From the NCBI GenBank assembly GCA_013792075.1, contig VMSR01000076.1:27588-91587 (forward strand): a stretch of 64,000 bases of DNA, read 5' to 3'. The position numbers were made by a program, and so were the translations under genes. This stretch comes from Desulfobacula sp. (GTDB taxonomy: Bacteria > Desulfobacterota > Desulfobacteria > Desulfobacterales > Desulfobacteraceae). Numbering within the stretch: the first letter of the stretch is position 1; each line of letters opens with the position of its first letter. Shown here piece by piece: positions 19,950-28,076 of the stretch. The notes beneath the pieces were generated by a model. It was given only the letters and a program-made list of their open reading frames with translations. It ran no database searches and was not told the origin of the DNA.

Positions 19950-20175
19950 TCCCTGTCAAAAGTGTATAAAAAATGTCTAAGGAAAAAATGCCCTATTTTT
20001 GGGAAAAAAATTCCATTTCTATAACTTTATTTTCCTGTAAATTCAATTTTTCACTTTAATTGCATGGAAATTTTCGCTGATTTTTTCTCCATCTGTTTGC
20101 AAAATCAACCCAGAATGACACAATACAAAGGGAATTGGCCTATATCTATCCTGATCATTGGCATTAAAACACTCC

Positions 20176-20191
20176 TGGCATAAAATGTGCA
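20176..20191 (+). promoter_or_regulatory. candidate sigma-54 promoter upstream of PilZ gene
   Basis: TGGCATAAAATGTGCA has the invariant GG and GC elements with exactly 10 bases between them, as required for RpoN holoenzyme. It lies 59 bases before the PilZ-domain ATG in an otherwise empty 300-base AT-rich gap (19950-20249). No enhancer-binding site could be identified. Confidence 0.5.
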
Positions 20192-20249
20192 AATTTAGGA
20201 ATAATTGATTTCAAATCTGATAAAACATTGATCAAAAGGAATCGTTCTC

Positions 20250-20666
20250 ATGGTCGGAAGAAAACGCACCGTCGAAAGACGGAGAAACAAAAGGTACAAG
20301 GCAGTCGATGGGGCATATGCGGCAATCAGCCCCAACTCTCACAAGCTGGGTCAAATCCTTGATATCAGTATGGGTGGACTCTCGTTTAAGTATATCGATA
20401 CCAGCAGTGATGAAAAAGAATCGGAAAAAAGTCCGGAAAATGCTGTTTTTCTGAGCAGTATGGGATATTATGTGGGAGACCTGCCCTTTAAGACCATTTC
20501 CGACTATGAAATTACCAATGCCCCGTCTTTTAGTTCCATGAAGGTGAGGAAACGCCATGTACAGTTTACGGATTTAAGTTTCAAACAACTCTTTGATCTG
20601 GACTATTATTTACGGAATAATGTCTCCGAACAAATTGAAAAACCGCCCGAGCAATACAAGTCTTAA
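20250..20666 (+). CDS. PilZ-domain protein
   Basis: A 138-residue single-domain protein. It begins with the c-di-GMP-binding arginine patch RRRNKRYK (residues about 11-18), followed after about 25 residues by DISMGGLSF, the D/NxSxxG element of PilZ. Both halves of the ligand motif are intact, so c-di-GMP binding is likely. It stands alone between recX and the divergent M16 peptidase gene, behind a candidate sigma-54 promoter. The output partner is unknown. Confidence 0.85.
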   Translation: MVGRKRTVERRRNKRYKAVDGAYAAISPNSHKLGQILDISMGGLSFKYIDTSSDEKESEKSPENAVFLSSMGYYVGDLPFKTISDYEITNAPSFSSMKVRKRHVQFTDLSFKQLFDLDYYLRNNVSEQIEKPPEQYKS

Positions 20667-20707
20667 GATCTTTCTAATTTGACTTTAAGATTAAAGAACC
20701 CTGGTCG

Positions 20708-23545
20708 CTATTTTCCGGGAAGAATAACAATCTGTGCACTTTTTTCCATTTTTAGATATTTGTTGGCAAGAGATGAAACGGATTTGTTGGTGATGGATGA
20801 ATAGTCCGACACCATATTGTTGGCCCAGTCCAATCTTTCAGGATGCTGAATTGAATTGGCCAGCACTGAATTCAACCAATAATCGTTTGTCTGTCTTAGG
20901 ACCAACAGCTGATTTAAAAGTGGTTTTTTCACCAATTCCAACTCCTGGTTGTCTATGCCCTGCCGGGTAATCTCATTGACGATTTTTTTCACCTGCTGAT
21001 AAACGACATCCGCTTTTTCCGGCAACACGTTCACCACCACATGCATCACCCCGTATCCGTTGTAAATAAGGGAAGGGTCGTTATATACATAGGGAGAGTA
21101 AGAAGCCCCAAGCTCTTCCCTGATTGTTATTCTGAGGCGCTCGGAAAATAGTTTTGCCAGAATGGACAATTTCCGGGTCTTTTCGATATCCCAAAAATCA
21201 TCGGTTAAAAAAGCAATTCTCACCATTCCCTTGTCTATTTTTGTATCCAGCTCCAGGACCCGTTTTTCGCCCTCGGGAAAAAAAACGGTTTTGGGTGAAT
21301 CCTCCGACAGAAGGACGCTTTTCCTGGTTTCCAAAGCCCCGAGATAGGTGGCCCCATAGTGAATAACTGTGTTCGGATCAAAATCCCCAACCACAGACAC
21401 TTCAATGGGAGATGATTCAAAAAAAGGTTTAAGCCAGGTTTCGACCTGTTCAAGGGTGATCCTGTCCATTTGGTCCGGGGATGTCATCCCAAACCGGGGG
21501 TCGTCCTTGGCCAGAAATCGGTTGCCCTTGATACGCATGATGCCGTCGGGTGTCCTTTTCAGGGCCTCGTACATTTGTCTGTAACCGGTCTTGGCAAGGG
21601 CCAGTCCCTGGGGTCTGAACCCGGGATCTTTGAGGTAGGTATAAATGAGCTGAAAAACAAGTTCTGCTTCTTTGGGATCTCCTGATCCGGAAAAAGAAAA
21701 ATAATTGTCCTGGATATTAAACTGGATACTCACATCTTTACCGGCCAAAGCATCTCCGATCTGGTCCGGATCCATGGATTGAAAACCGCTGTTTTGCAAG
21801 GTAGCCTCTGCCAGGGTCGATAATCCGGGCAAAGTTTTCGGTTCAGCCCCTTGTCCCGGGCCAAATACGACCTTGAATTTAAATTCCCCTTTTTTAAAAT
21901 CCGTTTGCTTAAGATTCAGACGGATATTGTTCTGAAAGTCAACCTGAACAATGCCAAGTTCCTTCACATTGTCCCGTTTCTTGGAAATTTTCGCCCTGGA
22001 TTCCGGAAGTGGAAGATAGGGAAATGGTTTGGAGTCAAATCGAGTGAATGTCTCCACAGGCTGGGCTGCGCTTTTCCGATAAAGGTCCAAAATCCTGGCA
22101 TCAGCAGGCATTTGCTTGTTTTCAGAAATTTTTGCATTCCCGGTAACCATCACCAGCCGGTGGTCATCGGCCCAGGAGGCTGTGAATGCTTGATTTACCT
22201 GTTCAAGGGTTAATCCCTGTACAAAGGGCTTTAACAATGCCTGCCTTTGCAAAGGAGACAAAAACATGCGGTTTTGGTTCATGGCCCCTAGAATCGACCG
22301 GGCCAGGTAGGAGGTCTTTCGGGTATCGGCCTGGGCAAGATCGGTATCAAGCCTGGAAATAAAATCAGCCTTTGCCTGGTCAAGCTCTCTGGGTAAAAAT
22401 CCATTTTCAAGGGCTTGTCTGAGGGCCTTTTCCAATTGATCAAGGCTTTGTTCCCATTTGTCGGGTTCGCAGTCGGCATTGACCGCTGCCATGGAGATAT
22501 TCTGCAGAAAGGTACCGGAATAAACCGATGCGGATGAAAAACTGACCACTTCTTTTCTGATCATACTGGCCAGACGATTTTGAAAAATTGAATCCCCAAG
22601 ATTACCCAGAAAAATTTCCTTGAGCCTTTCATGGGTTTCCAATTCAAAAGGCGTATGGAAAATTCTTTCAATGGTGACTTCTGTTTTACCGGCTTCCGGT
22701 TCATAATCGTAAAATGCCGCAATCCCCTTCCGGGATTTCCAGGAAATGTCCACGGCTTTGTCTGATACCAGTTTCCGGGACTGCAATCCGGAAAACTTGC
22801 GTTTAATCAGTTCTTCTGTGGCTTTAATATCCATATCCCCGACAACGACCAGGGCCATGTTGTCCGGCCTGTACCATCGGTCATAAAACCCCTTTAACAG
22901 CTTTCTGTCTGCTGTATTTAAAACAGAGGGGCTACCAATGGGCAATCGCTTGTTTAAAAGGGAACCCGGCAGTTCAAAAGCAAGTTCCTTTTTAAAGGTT
23001 CGATAGGAAACAGAATCCCGTTCCCTTTTTTCGGCCAGGATAATCCCCCGTTCCCGGTCAATTTCCGCTTCCAACAGGAGTGCGCCGCCTGCATAGTCCT
23101 TTATGACAAGAAACGCATCTTCAAGGTATTTACGGTCACCCCTGGGAAGGGTTAAATCATAGGTGGTATTAAAAAAAGAGGTACTGGCATTGGCATCCGC
23201 ACCAAAATCCATGCCAATGGATTGGAAATAATGGATCAGTTCTCCGGGTTTAAAATTCTCTGACCCATTAAAGAGCATGTGTTCAAGATAATGGGCCACC
23301 CCCTGTTCCTCATCGGTTTCGTGGACAGAGCCGGCAAAAACGTTCAGATGAACGCTCACCTGATCTTTGGGGGTAGCATTTTCCATCAGTACATATTGGA
23401 ACCCATTGGGCAAAACTCCATGGACAAGGGCAGGATCACTCCTAAGACCATCAGTGGAAAAGGGCAACGGATGTCTGGGAGCACAGGAAAAAAGCACCAC
23501 CCACATCAGGATACCCATGGTTATTCCAAAAGCCTTGGTCTTCAT
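20708..23545 (-). CDS. M16 family zinc metallopeptidase, lipoprotein
   Basis: A 945-residue insulinase-family peptidase resembling E. coli PqqL/YhjJ. A lipoprotein signal (MWVVLFSC, lipobox Cys) precedes the first M16 domain. The zinc motif is HYLEHMLF (HxxEH, about residues 86-90), with the distal Glu expected in the EIDRERGIILAE helix. Three more inactive M16-like domains follow. It is probably anchored in the periplasm or outer membrane. It converges on the PilZ gene and lies 15 bases after the PpiD-like gene, so it belongs to that leftward operon. Confidence 0.92.
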   Translation of the reverse strand: MKTKAFGITMGILMWVVLFSCAPRHPLPFSTDGLRSDPALVHGVLPNGFQYVLMENATPKDQVSVHLNVFAGSVHETDEEQGVAHYLEHMLFNGSENFKPGELIHYFQSIGMDFGADANASTSFFNTTYDLTLPRGDRKYLEDAFLVIKDYAGGALLLEAEIDRERGIILAEKRERDSVSYRTFKKELAFELPGSLLNKRLPIGSPSVLNTADRKLLKGFYDRWYRPDNMALVVVGDMDIKATEELIKRKFSGLQSRKLVSDKAVDISWKSRKGIAAFYDYEPEAGKTEVTIERIFHTPFELETHERLKEIFLGNLGDSIFQNRLASMIRKEVVSFSSASVYSGTFLQNISMAAVNADCEPDKWEQSLDQLEKALRQALENGFLPRELDQAKADFISRLDTDLAQADTRKTSYLARSILGAMNQNRMFLSPLQRQALLKPFVQGLTLEQVNQAFTASWADDHRLVMVTGNAKISENKQMPADARILDLYRKSAAQPVETFTRFDSKPFPYLPLPESRAKISKKRDNVKELGIVQVDFQNNIRLNLKQTDFKKGEFKFKVVFGPGQGAEPKTLPGLSTLAEATLQNSGFQSMDPDQIGDALAGKDVSIQFNIQDNYFSFSGSGDPKEAELVFQLIYTYLKDPGFRPQGLALAKTGYRQMYEALKRTPDGIMRIKGNRFLAKDDPRFGMTSPDQMDRITLEQVETWLKPFFESSPIEVSVVGDFDPNTVIHYGATYLGALETRKSVLLSEDSPKTVFFPEGEKRVLELDTKIDKGMVRIAFLTDDFWDIEKTRKLSILAKLFSERLRITIREELGASYSPYVYNDPSLIYNGYGVMHVVVNVLPEKADVVYQQVKKIVNEITRQGIDNQELELVKKPLLNQLLVLRQTNDYWLNSVLANSIQHPERLDWANNMVSDYSSITNKSVSSLANKYLKMEKSAQIVILPGK

Positions 23546-23560
23546 AACCCCTGGTATCCT

Positions 23561-25453
23561 CTAATTTAAAAGTTCTGAATTAATTTGAATTTTTGTTTTG
23601 CTTTTCAGTTCTTCTACCCAGGCCGCAAAGTATTGTCCTTGTTTCATCCAGAGAATTTGTTGTTTTGTCTCTCCAAGGGCATTTTCAATACCGGCATCTT
23701 CAGGCAGCAGTTTTTCCTTATATCCAATGATATAAAAGTTTTGTCCCGCTTCCAACACTTCAGAATGGATGGGGTTTTCTTTGTCCAGGCCAAAGGCGGC
23801 ATTAACCAATTCGGGCGCACTGCCGATCCCCTCAACAGGTTGGCTTCTTGTGAAGGGTGTGGTGGCATGCAGGACAAGATTATTCTGGGATGCCAATTGT
23901 TCAATGGTGCCGGCTGCCTCAGCTTTTTTTGACAAGGCCTGAGCAGCTTCTTTTGCAGCTTCCTTACGCAGTTTCGAACCCAGGGTCAGGACGATGCTTT
24001 CTTTTACTATTTCCAGGGGCTGAAGTGCTGGTTCTATGGTTTCAATCACTTTGATTAAATAGTACTTGTTTCCCAGCTGTTTTACTTCGCTGATCTCATC
24101 ATTGGGAAGGGCAAAGGCGGCCTTGGCAAACCCGGCATTGTCTTCAAGTTCAAGCCCGCTCCCGTCTTCGCTGAAAATATCGGTGGACATCACCTTTCTC
24201 TTGGTAAGCAGAGCAACCTGCTCAAGATCGTCTCCGTCAACAATGGAATCAAAGGCTTCACCTGCCTGGTAATAGGCCAGGCTCTGAAGTTCCTGGGCCA
24301 CTATCTCGGATTTGATTTTTGGAGAAGCCTGGGCCAGGGTTTCAACCGTGGCTTCAAATCGGGCTTCAAGCTTTATGATATGCCATCCGAACATGGTCCG
24401 AACCGGTTTGCTGATTTCACCAACTTTCATAGAAAAAGCCGTATCACCAAATGGTTTTACCATACTTTCCTTCTCAAACACACCGATATACCCGCCGCTA
24501 TCCTTTGACGGCCCCTGGGAAAATTCTTTGGCCAGCTCGGCAAAATCCTCTCCTTTGGCAGCCTTTTCATAAATTTTCTCAGCTTGCTCTCTTGCGGTTT
24601 CCACAGTCTTTTCGTCGGCCGTCTCCTCCACTTTGATCAGGATATGGCGGGCTTGAACTTTTTCCGGAATTTTAAACCGATCAAGATTCTGCTCATAAAA
24701 ATTGCCAATCTGCTCTTCGGAAACAACCACTTTATCGGTGTGGTCTTCCGGAGAAAATTGCAGGTAAATCGCTTTTTTTCGGGGGGCTGAATTGTATAAG
24801 GCTTTATTCTCTTCATACTGCTGTTTTATCTGAGTTTCTGTGGGAGAAATTCCGGTAAAGGTGTCTGGATCAATTTTGATATAATTTACGGCCACCTTTG
24901 TGTTCTCGAAAACAAAAAAGTTTCTGGCCTCCATGTCCGATACAATCACCCCGCTCAAAACCATATCCCGGATCTTGTTCTCCCGCATGGCTGCACGTTG
25001 ACGATCTTCAAAAATTTCTGGGTTCATGGAATTCACACCCAGGACCTTTTTGTATTGCTCTATATTAAACACACCGTCTTTCTGAAATGCTTTTATGGAC
25101 AACAATGCATCGGTTAACTCCTTGTCTGAAACAAGAACCTTCAGTTTTTTTGCCTCGTTTTCCACAAGTTTTTGCTCGATCAGCGTGTTGAGTGTCTGCT
25201 GCTTGACATTCAATGCCTTCAGAAGGTCATCATTCAGGTTGTCTCCGAATCGTTCTCTCATCCGGTCAACCATTAGTTTGTGGGCATCCCGGAACTCCTC
25301 GATGGTGATTGCCTCGTCATTGACCATTGCAATGCTGTTGTTTTTCTTGGAATTCATGGATCCCACGCCTAGAAAAACAAACACAATGACAATGATCCCA
25401 AGAAAAATCTTGATAATCCAGTTTCCGGTATTTTCACGCAGATAACGCAGCAT
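23561..25453 (-). CDS. ppiD: periplasmic folding chaperone, PpiD/SurA-like isomerase
   Basis: A protein of about 630 residues with an N-terminal membrane anchor (NWIIKIFLGIIVIVFVFLGVG), a SurA_N-like chaperone domain and a parvulin domain (VQARHILIKVEE ... FSQGPSKDSGGYIGVF ... FGWHIIKLEA, about residues 267-360). A second parvulin-like half follows. This is the PpiD layout, which assists outer-membrane protein folding at the Sec exit. The start is ATG 25453, six bases after AAGGAG; a GTG one codon earlier is too close to the ribosome-binding site. A leftward M16 peptidase follows. Confidence 0.9.
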   Translation of the reverse strand: MLRYLRENTGNWIIKIFLGIIVIVFVFLGVGSMNSKKNNSIAMVNDEAITIEEFRDAHKLMVDRMRERFGDNLNDDLLKALNVKQQTLNTLIEQKLVENEAKKLKVLVSDKELTDALLSIKAFQKDGVFNIEQYKKVLGVNSMNPEIFEDRQRAAMRENKIRDMVLSGVIVSDMEARNFFVFENTKVAVNYIKIDPDTFTGISPTETQIKQQYEENKALYNSAPRKKAIYLQFSPEDHTDKVVVSEEQIGNFYEQNLDRFKIPEKVQARHILIKVEETADEKTVETAREQAEKIYEKAAKGEDFAELAKEFSQGPSKDSGGYIGVFEKESMVKPFGDTAFSMKVGEISKPVRTMFGWHIIKLEARFEATVETLAQASPKIKSEIVAQELQSLAYYQAGEAFDSIVDGDDLEQVALLTKRKVMSTDIFSEDGSGLELEDNAGFAKAAFALPNDEISEVKQLGNKYYLIKVIETIEPALQPLEIVKESIVLTLGSKLRKEAAKEAAQALSKKAEAAGTIEQLASQNNLVLHATTPFTRSQPVEGIGSAPELVNAAFGLDKENPIHSEVLEAGQNFYIIGYKEKLLPEDAGIENALGETKQQILWMKQGQYFAAWVEELKSKTKIQINSELLN

Positions 25454-25631
25454 CACTTTCTCCTTAATTCTCCAATAATTAAATCATAAAAAAACATTCC
25501 ATAGTATCGCTTCACAAATCCTTGTGTCAACATATTATTCTTATGAGAATCATCTTTGCTGTTTTAAGAAAAAAAAACTTTTTTGTTGACATGGATCTTT
25601 GTTTCGATTATTAATCACCATCTTCTGTTGT

Positions 25632-25707
25632 GGGGCTGTAGCTCAGCTGGGAGAGCGTACGGCTGGCAGCCGTAAGGTCAGGGGTTCGATCCCCCTCAGC
25701 TCCACCA
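25632..25707 (+). tRNA. tRNA-Ala (anticodon GGC)
   Basis: A 76-base cloverleaf beginning GGGGCTG and ending CAGCTCCACCA, with encoded CCA. The anticodon stem is TACGG/CCGTA and the loop CTGGCAG gives anticodon GGC. The T arm is GGGGTTCGATCCCC. Its 3' end is the attachment site of the element that follows; the tRNA is intact. Confidence 0.97.
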
Positions 25708-25708
25708 A
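25694..25708 (+). repeat. attL of the integrated element (tRNA-Ala 3' end)
   Basis: CCTCAGCTCCACCAA overlaps the last 14 bases of tRNA-Ala plus one base. An identical copy lies at 41962-41976 beside the P4-type integrase gene. The two copies bound a 16.3 kb insertion. Confidence 0.85.
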
Positions 25709-25848
25709 CATTCTTATAAAATCAGATAGTTACAATACAAATAACCGCCGTGTTACCATCCATGACACCATCATGAAAGTGGTTAAAAATATATTTTTTC
25801 TGTCTGATATTTTTTATATTATTTTTTCAAAATCTTGCCAAAATACAA

Positions 25849-25880
25849 AACCCGGCCAAAACATGACCGGGTTGTTTGAT
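25849..25880 (-). terminator. terminator at left end of the element
   Basis: AACCCGG (25849-25855) pairs with CCGGGTT (25867-25873). On the minus strand the stem is followed by TTTTGTATTTT. It lies 33 bases past the stop of the 97-residue gene at 25906 and shields the tRNA side. Confidence 0.7.
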
Positions 25881-25905
25881 CTGCCTTCGGACCCCTCTCA
25901 ATTTA

Positions 25906-26199
25906 TTAATGGTGGCATGAGAAAATATGCCCATATGAAAAGCTGATCTCACTATCATCTGTGATATTATCCTTTTTTAATGCTCCATATGGGGTCACAG
26001 ATAAAACCTTGCCGATGTAAGTTTGACCAGAAATATTTTTTATGTCTTCTATCTCGATTCTGATATCACCCTTTTTTAAGGTGACCATATCCCCTTCTTT
26101 CAGTTTAAAGATCTCCTTCAGTCCATCCTGGACATATTTTTTTATAAAAAAGATACTTCCATGATTAATATCAAAATTTAAATCTTCAGCTCGTTGCAT
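25906..26199 (-). CDS. hypothetical protein (97 aa)
   Basis: I do not recognise a family. The start is set at ATG 26199 because AAAAAGGAGT precedes it at the right distance; the longer open frame to 26238 lacks a ribosome-binding site. The middle (EGDMVTLKKGDIRIEIEDI, YIGKVLSV) looks like a small beta-barrel. It is the last gene before the tRNA end of the element and has its own terminator; a second terminator separates it from the upstream operon. Confidence 0.6.
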   Translation of the reverse strand: MQRAEDLNFDINHGSIFFIKKYVQDGLKEIFKLKEGDMVTLKKGDIRIEIEDIKNISGQTYIGKVLSVTPYGALKKDNITDDSEISFSYGHIFSCHH

Positions 26200-26342
26200 T
26201 TCAAGACTCCTTTTTAATAAATATAATTCCATTACCACTTCTGTTCAAACTACCTTCACTTATGAACATATGGTATGGGATTACAATATTCAGGTGAGGA
26301 CGCATGGTCAACCTCACTTTTGGCATATAGCCCTATATAGAA

Positions 26343-26368
26343 AAACAGGGCCATTTCTGACCCTGCTT
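26343..26368 (-). terminator. terminator of the small-gene operon
   Basis: CAGGG (26346-26350) and CCCTG (26361-26365) form a hairpin followed on the minus strand by TTTTT. It lies about 60 bases past the stop of the gene at 26427. Confidence 0.65.
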
Positions 26369-26426
26369 TATATTATTGACTCTGGTAATTGTGCCCCCTC
26401 CCGGGAACCAGAAGGGGGGTTTAAGA

Positions 26427-26804
26427 CTATTGAACGCCCGGGATACAGAGCCCATCACCATCCATAACCTGCCGGAGATTTGCCGCCATAGTCTTCATGT
26501 CCGGTTTATCGTCCGGATCCTCCAAGTAGGCAATGAAATCCTTGAGAGTCCGTTCAAGCCGTGTTTGCCGGCCAGGGTTACACTTCCTTTCCAGCTCCAT
26601 GAATTGTTTTGTCTCTGAATCAATAAGCCCCTGGATTTCCTTGACAGCACCACTCAAGGTTAAAAAGATCCCGTCACAAGCCCGGTTGCTCAATGTTCTG
26701 GTTTCACCTTCACACTTGCATGAGAATAATTCAGCAATGCCGAGAATCATCGACAAGGGAAGGATTGTGTCTTCAATGGTCATTCCTTTGGTGTCGGTTT
26801 TCAT
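26427..26804 (-). CDS. small helical protein, first of three similar genes (125 aa)
   Basis: An unrecognised 125-residue protein, mostly alpha-helical, with the pattern MILGIAELFSC ... LSNRACDGIFLTLSGAVKEIQGLID. The same outline (a helix with an xIAxxx core, a variable link, then a helix ending in an acidic xxEIxxLxD) occurs in the two genes upstream, at 26801 and 27186, suggesting tandem duplication and divergence. Its start overlaps the stop of the 26801 gene by 4 bases. It ends before the hairpin terminator at 26343. Confidence 0.6.
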   Translation of the reverse strand: MKTDTKGMTIEDTILPLSMILGIAELFSCKCEGETRTLSNRACDGIFLTLSGAVKEIQGLIDSETKQFMELERKCNPGRQTRLERTLKDFIAYLEDPDDKPDMKTMAANLRQVMDGDGLCIPGVQ

Positions 26805-27202
26805 AATGCCACCCCCTTACGGCTGTCAATCCGGATGATATCATCCCCGTCATATTCCTGTAGCCGGTATTGTTCGAGCTGCTTTTTGAGCTCGGTGGTT
26901 TCAGCCTGGAGGTTTTCAAGGGTTCCTTTTAAATCTCGGTTTTCATGCCACAGATCATGGCCTTGATCTTCAGCAATATCAACCAATGTTTCAATCTCTA
27001 TGGCAGCGTCTTCAATAAGCTCACCCATGGCCCGTACATCATCAGCCTTGAAAACTTCAAGAGGTGGCCTGTCTGTGTACACGCAATTGGTTTGAATGAC
27101 ATTCGCAATCATTTTTAGTTTTGAAACCGAGTGACAAACATAAGATAGGGGATCCGAGTCTTTTTTTAATTCTTCCAAAGTGAAATCAGATCTCATTATC
27201 AT
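26801..27202 (-). CDS. small helical protein, second of three similar genes (133 aa)
   Basis: The start is placed at ATG 27202, behind GGGGGTGG; the open frame reaches further but overlaps the upstream gene. The protein has the shared pattern KLKMIANVIQTN ... VRAMGELIEDAAIEIETLVD, then a coiled coil (NRDLKGTLENLQAETTELKKQ). It overlaps the upstream gene by 17 bases. Function unknown. Confidence 0.55.
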   Translation of the reverse strand: MIMRSDFTLEELKKDSDPLSYVCHSVSKLKMIANVIQTNCVYTDRPPLEVFKADDVRAMGELIEDAAIEIETLVDIAEDQGHDLWHENRDLKGTLENLQAETTELKKQLEQYRLQEYDGDDIIRIDSRKGVAL

Positions 27203-27452
27203 TGTCCACCCCCTCAAGCATCTTGTAACAAATTTTCCGCAAATCTTCGACGCAATCTTCAAGGATATAGTGAACACCAAACAGCCCCTCAGATGAAATA
27301 TGGGCATCCCCCGTTCCTGCACAAAAGAATAAATCTGCAATGGCTCGAATTTTATTTATCCGATAACAAAATTCTGTTTCAAATTTAAAATCCGGATTAT
27401 TAATGGTGGCTTGAACATTAGGCGTGGGTGGCGTATACTTCGTCTTAGTCAT
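27186..27452 (-). CDS. small helical protein, third of three similar genes (88 aa)
   Basis: An 88-residue protein behind a perfect AGGAGG. The shared pattern reads KIRAIADLFFCAG ... FGVHYILEDCVEDLRKIC. It is the first of the three similar genes in transcription order, after the ribbon-helix-helix gene at 27521. Function unknown. Confidence 0.6.
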   Translation of the reverse strand: MTKTKYTPPTPNVQATINNPDFKFETEFCYRINKIRAIADLFFCAGTGDAHISSEGLFGVHYILEDCVEDLRKICYKMLEGVDNDNEI

Positions 27453-27520
27453 TGGTACCTCCTCGTAAGGTATTAATGGTTAGGCTCTGTTGGGTGCTTC
27501 AACACCTGGCAGGGCCGCTT

Positions 27521-27670
27521 TTATTTCTTTGACTCTTCGTACTTCTTTAAAACCTTTTTAATCTCCTTTAAAATAATTTCTGTCATTGTGGTTTCTTCCA
27601 TAAAGGCCATTGTCTTAAGCTTTTTATGAATGTCTTTGGGCGCATTAATTATTATTTTTTGAGTATCCAT
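27521..27670 (-). CDS. ribbon-helix-helix protein (49 aa)
   Basis: A 49-residue protein starting at ATG 27670 with AAGGAGG five bases upstream. It reads MDTQKIIINAPKDIHKKLKT..., a short beta-strand then two helices (the second with TMTEIILKEIKKVL), the arrangement of Arc/CopG-type DNA-binding proteins. It heads the leftward small-gene operon directly behind a strong promoter, so it is probably an autoregulator. Its partner, if it is an antitoxin, is not evident among the neighbours. Confidence 0.7.
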   Translation of the reverse strand: MDTQKIIINAPKDIHKKLKTMAFMEETTMTEIILKEIKKVLKKYEESKK

Positions 27671-27686
27671 TTTGCCTCCTTATTTA

Positions 27687-27716
27687 TATATATAACTTGG
27701 TAAGCGTATAAGTCAA
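27687..27716 (-). promoter_or_regulatory. promoter of the RHH operon
   Basis: On the minus strand TTGACT (27711-27716) is followed after 16-18 bases by an alternating TATATA tract (27687-27694). The RHH start is about 20 bases beyond. The adjacent plus strand gene at 27799 diverges from here. Confidence 0.6.
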
Positions 27717-27798
27717 GGTGTTTTATTTAACCCTTGTAAATCAAATTTACTAATTGTAGAATTATTCAAAATAATCAACAGACATTAGGAGGGCAAAC

Positions 27799-28065
27799 AT
27801 GATCATGTATAAATACCCTATTGAAGAATCAGACATCCTGCCATCTAAAACAAAACTTGATTTCATAGGGAAAATTGAAAGTCTTCCTATTGAACTGGCC
27901 ACATTCCTTAATGACCGTGAAGCAAAAATAACAATGGATGAGAAGAAGCAGATGTTAACGGTGGAAAGCTCTTTGCTGTCGGGGGATGAAATTGATAATG
28001 CTGTTGAAAAGTGCCTACTGGGTCTTAGTCTTGCATGCTCGAAAAGGATTCGAAGCACTTTTTAA
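27799..28065 (+). CDS. hypothetical protein (88 aa)
   Basis: An 88-residue protein behind TAGGAGGG. No family is recognised. It looks like a small alpha/beta fold (KLDFIGKIESLP, AKITMDEKKQMLTVE, then an amphipathic helix LSGDEIDNAVEKCLLGLSLA). It is divergently transcribed from the RHH operon, a position often held by regulators in satellites and prophages, but no DNA-binding motif is visible. Confidence 0.55.
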   Translation: MIMYKYPIEESDILPSKTKLDFIGKIESLPIELATFLNDREAKITMDEKKQMLTVESSLLSGDEIDNAVEKCLLGLSLACSKRIRSTF

Positions 28066-28076
28066 GTGGTATCACT

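Noticed and set aside
25599..25946. 115-codon plus-strand frame across the tRNA-Ala gene
   Set aside because: It runs through a certain tRNA and attL; not a protein.
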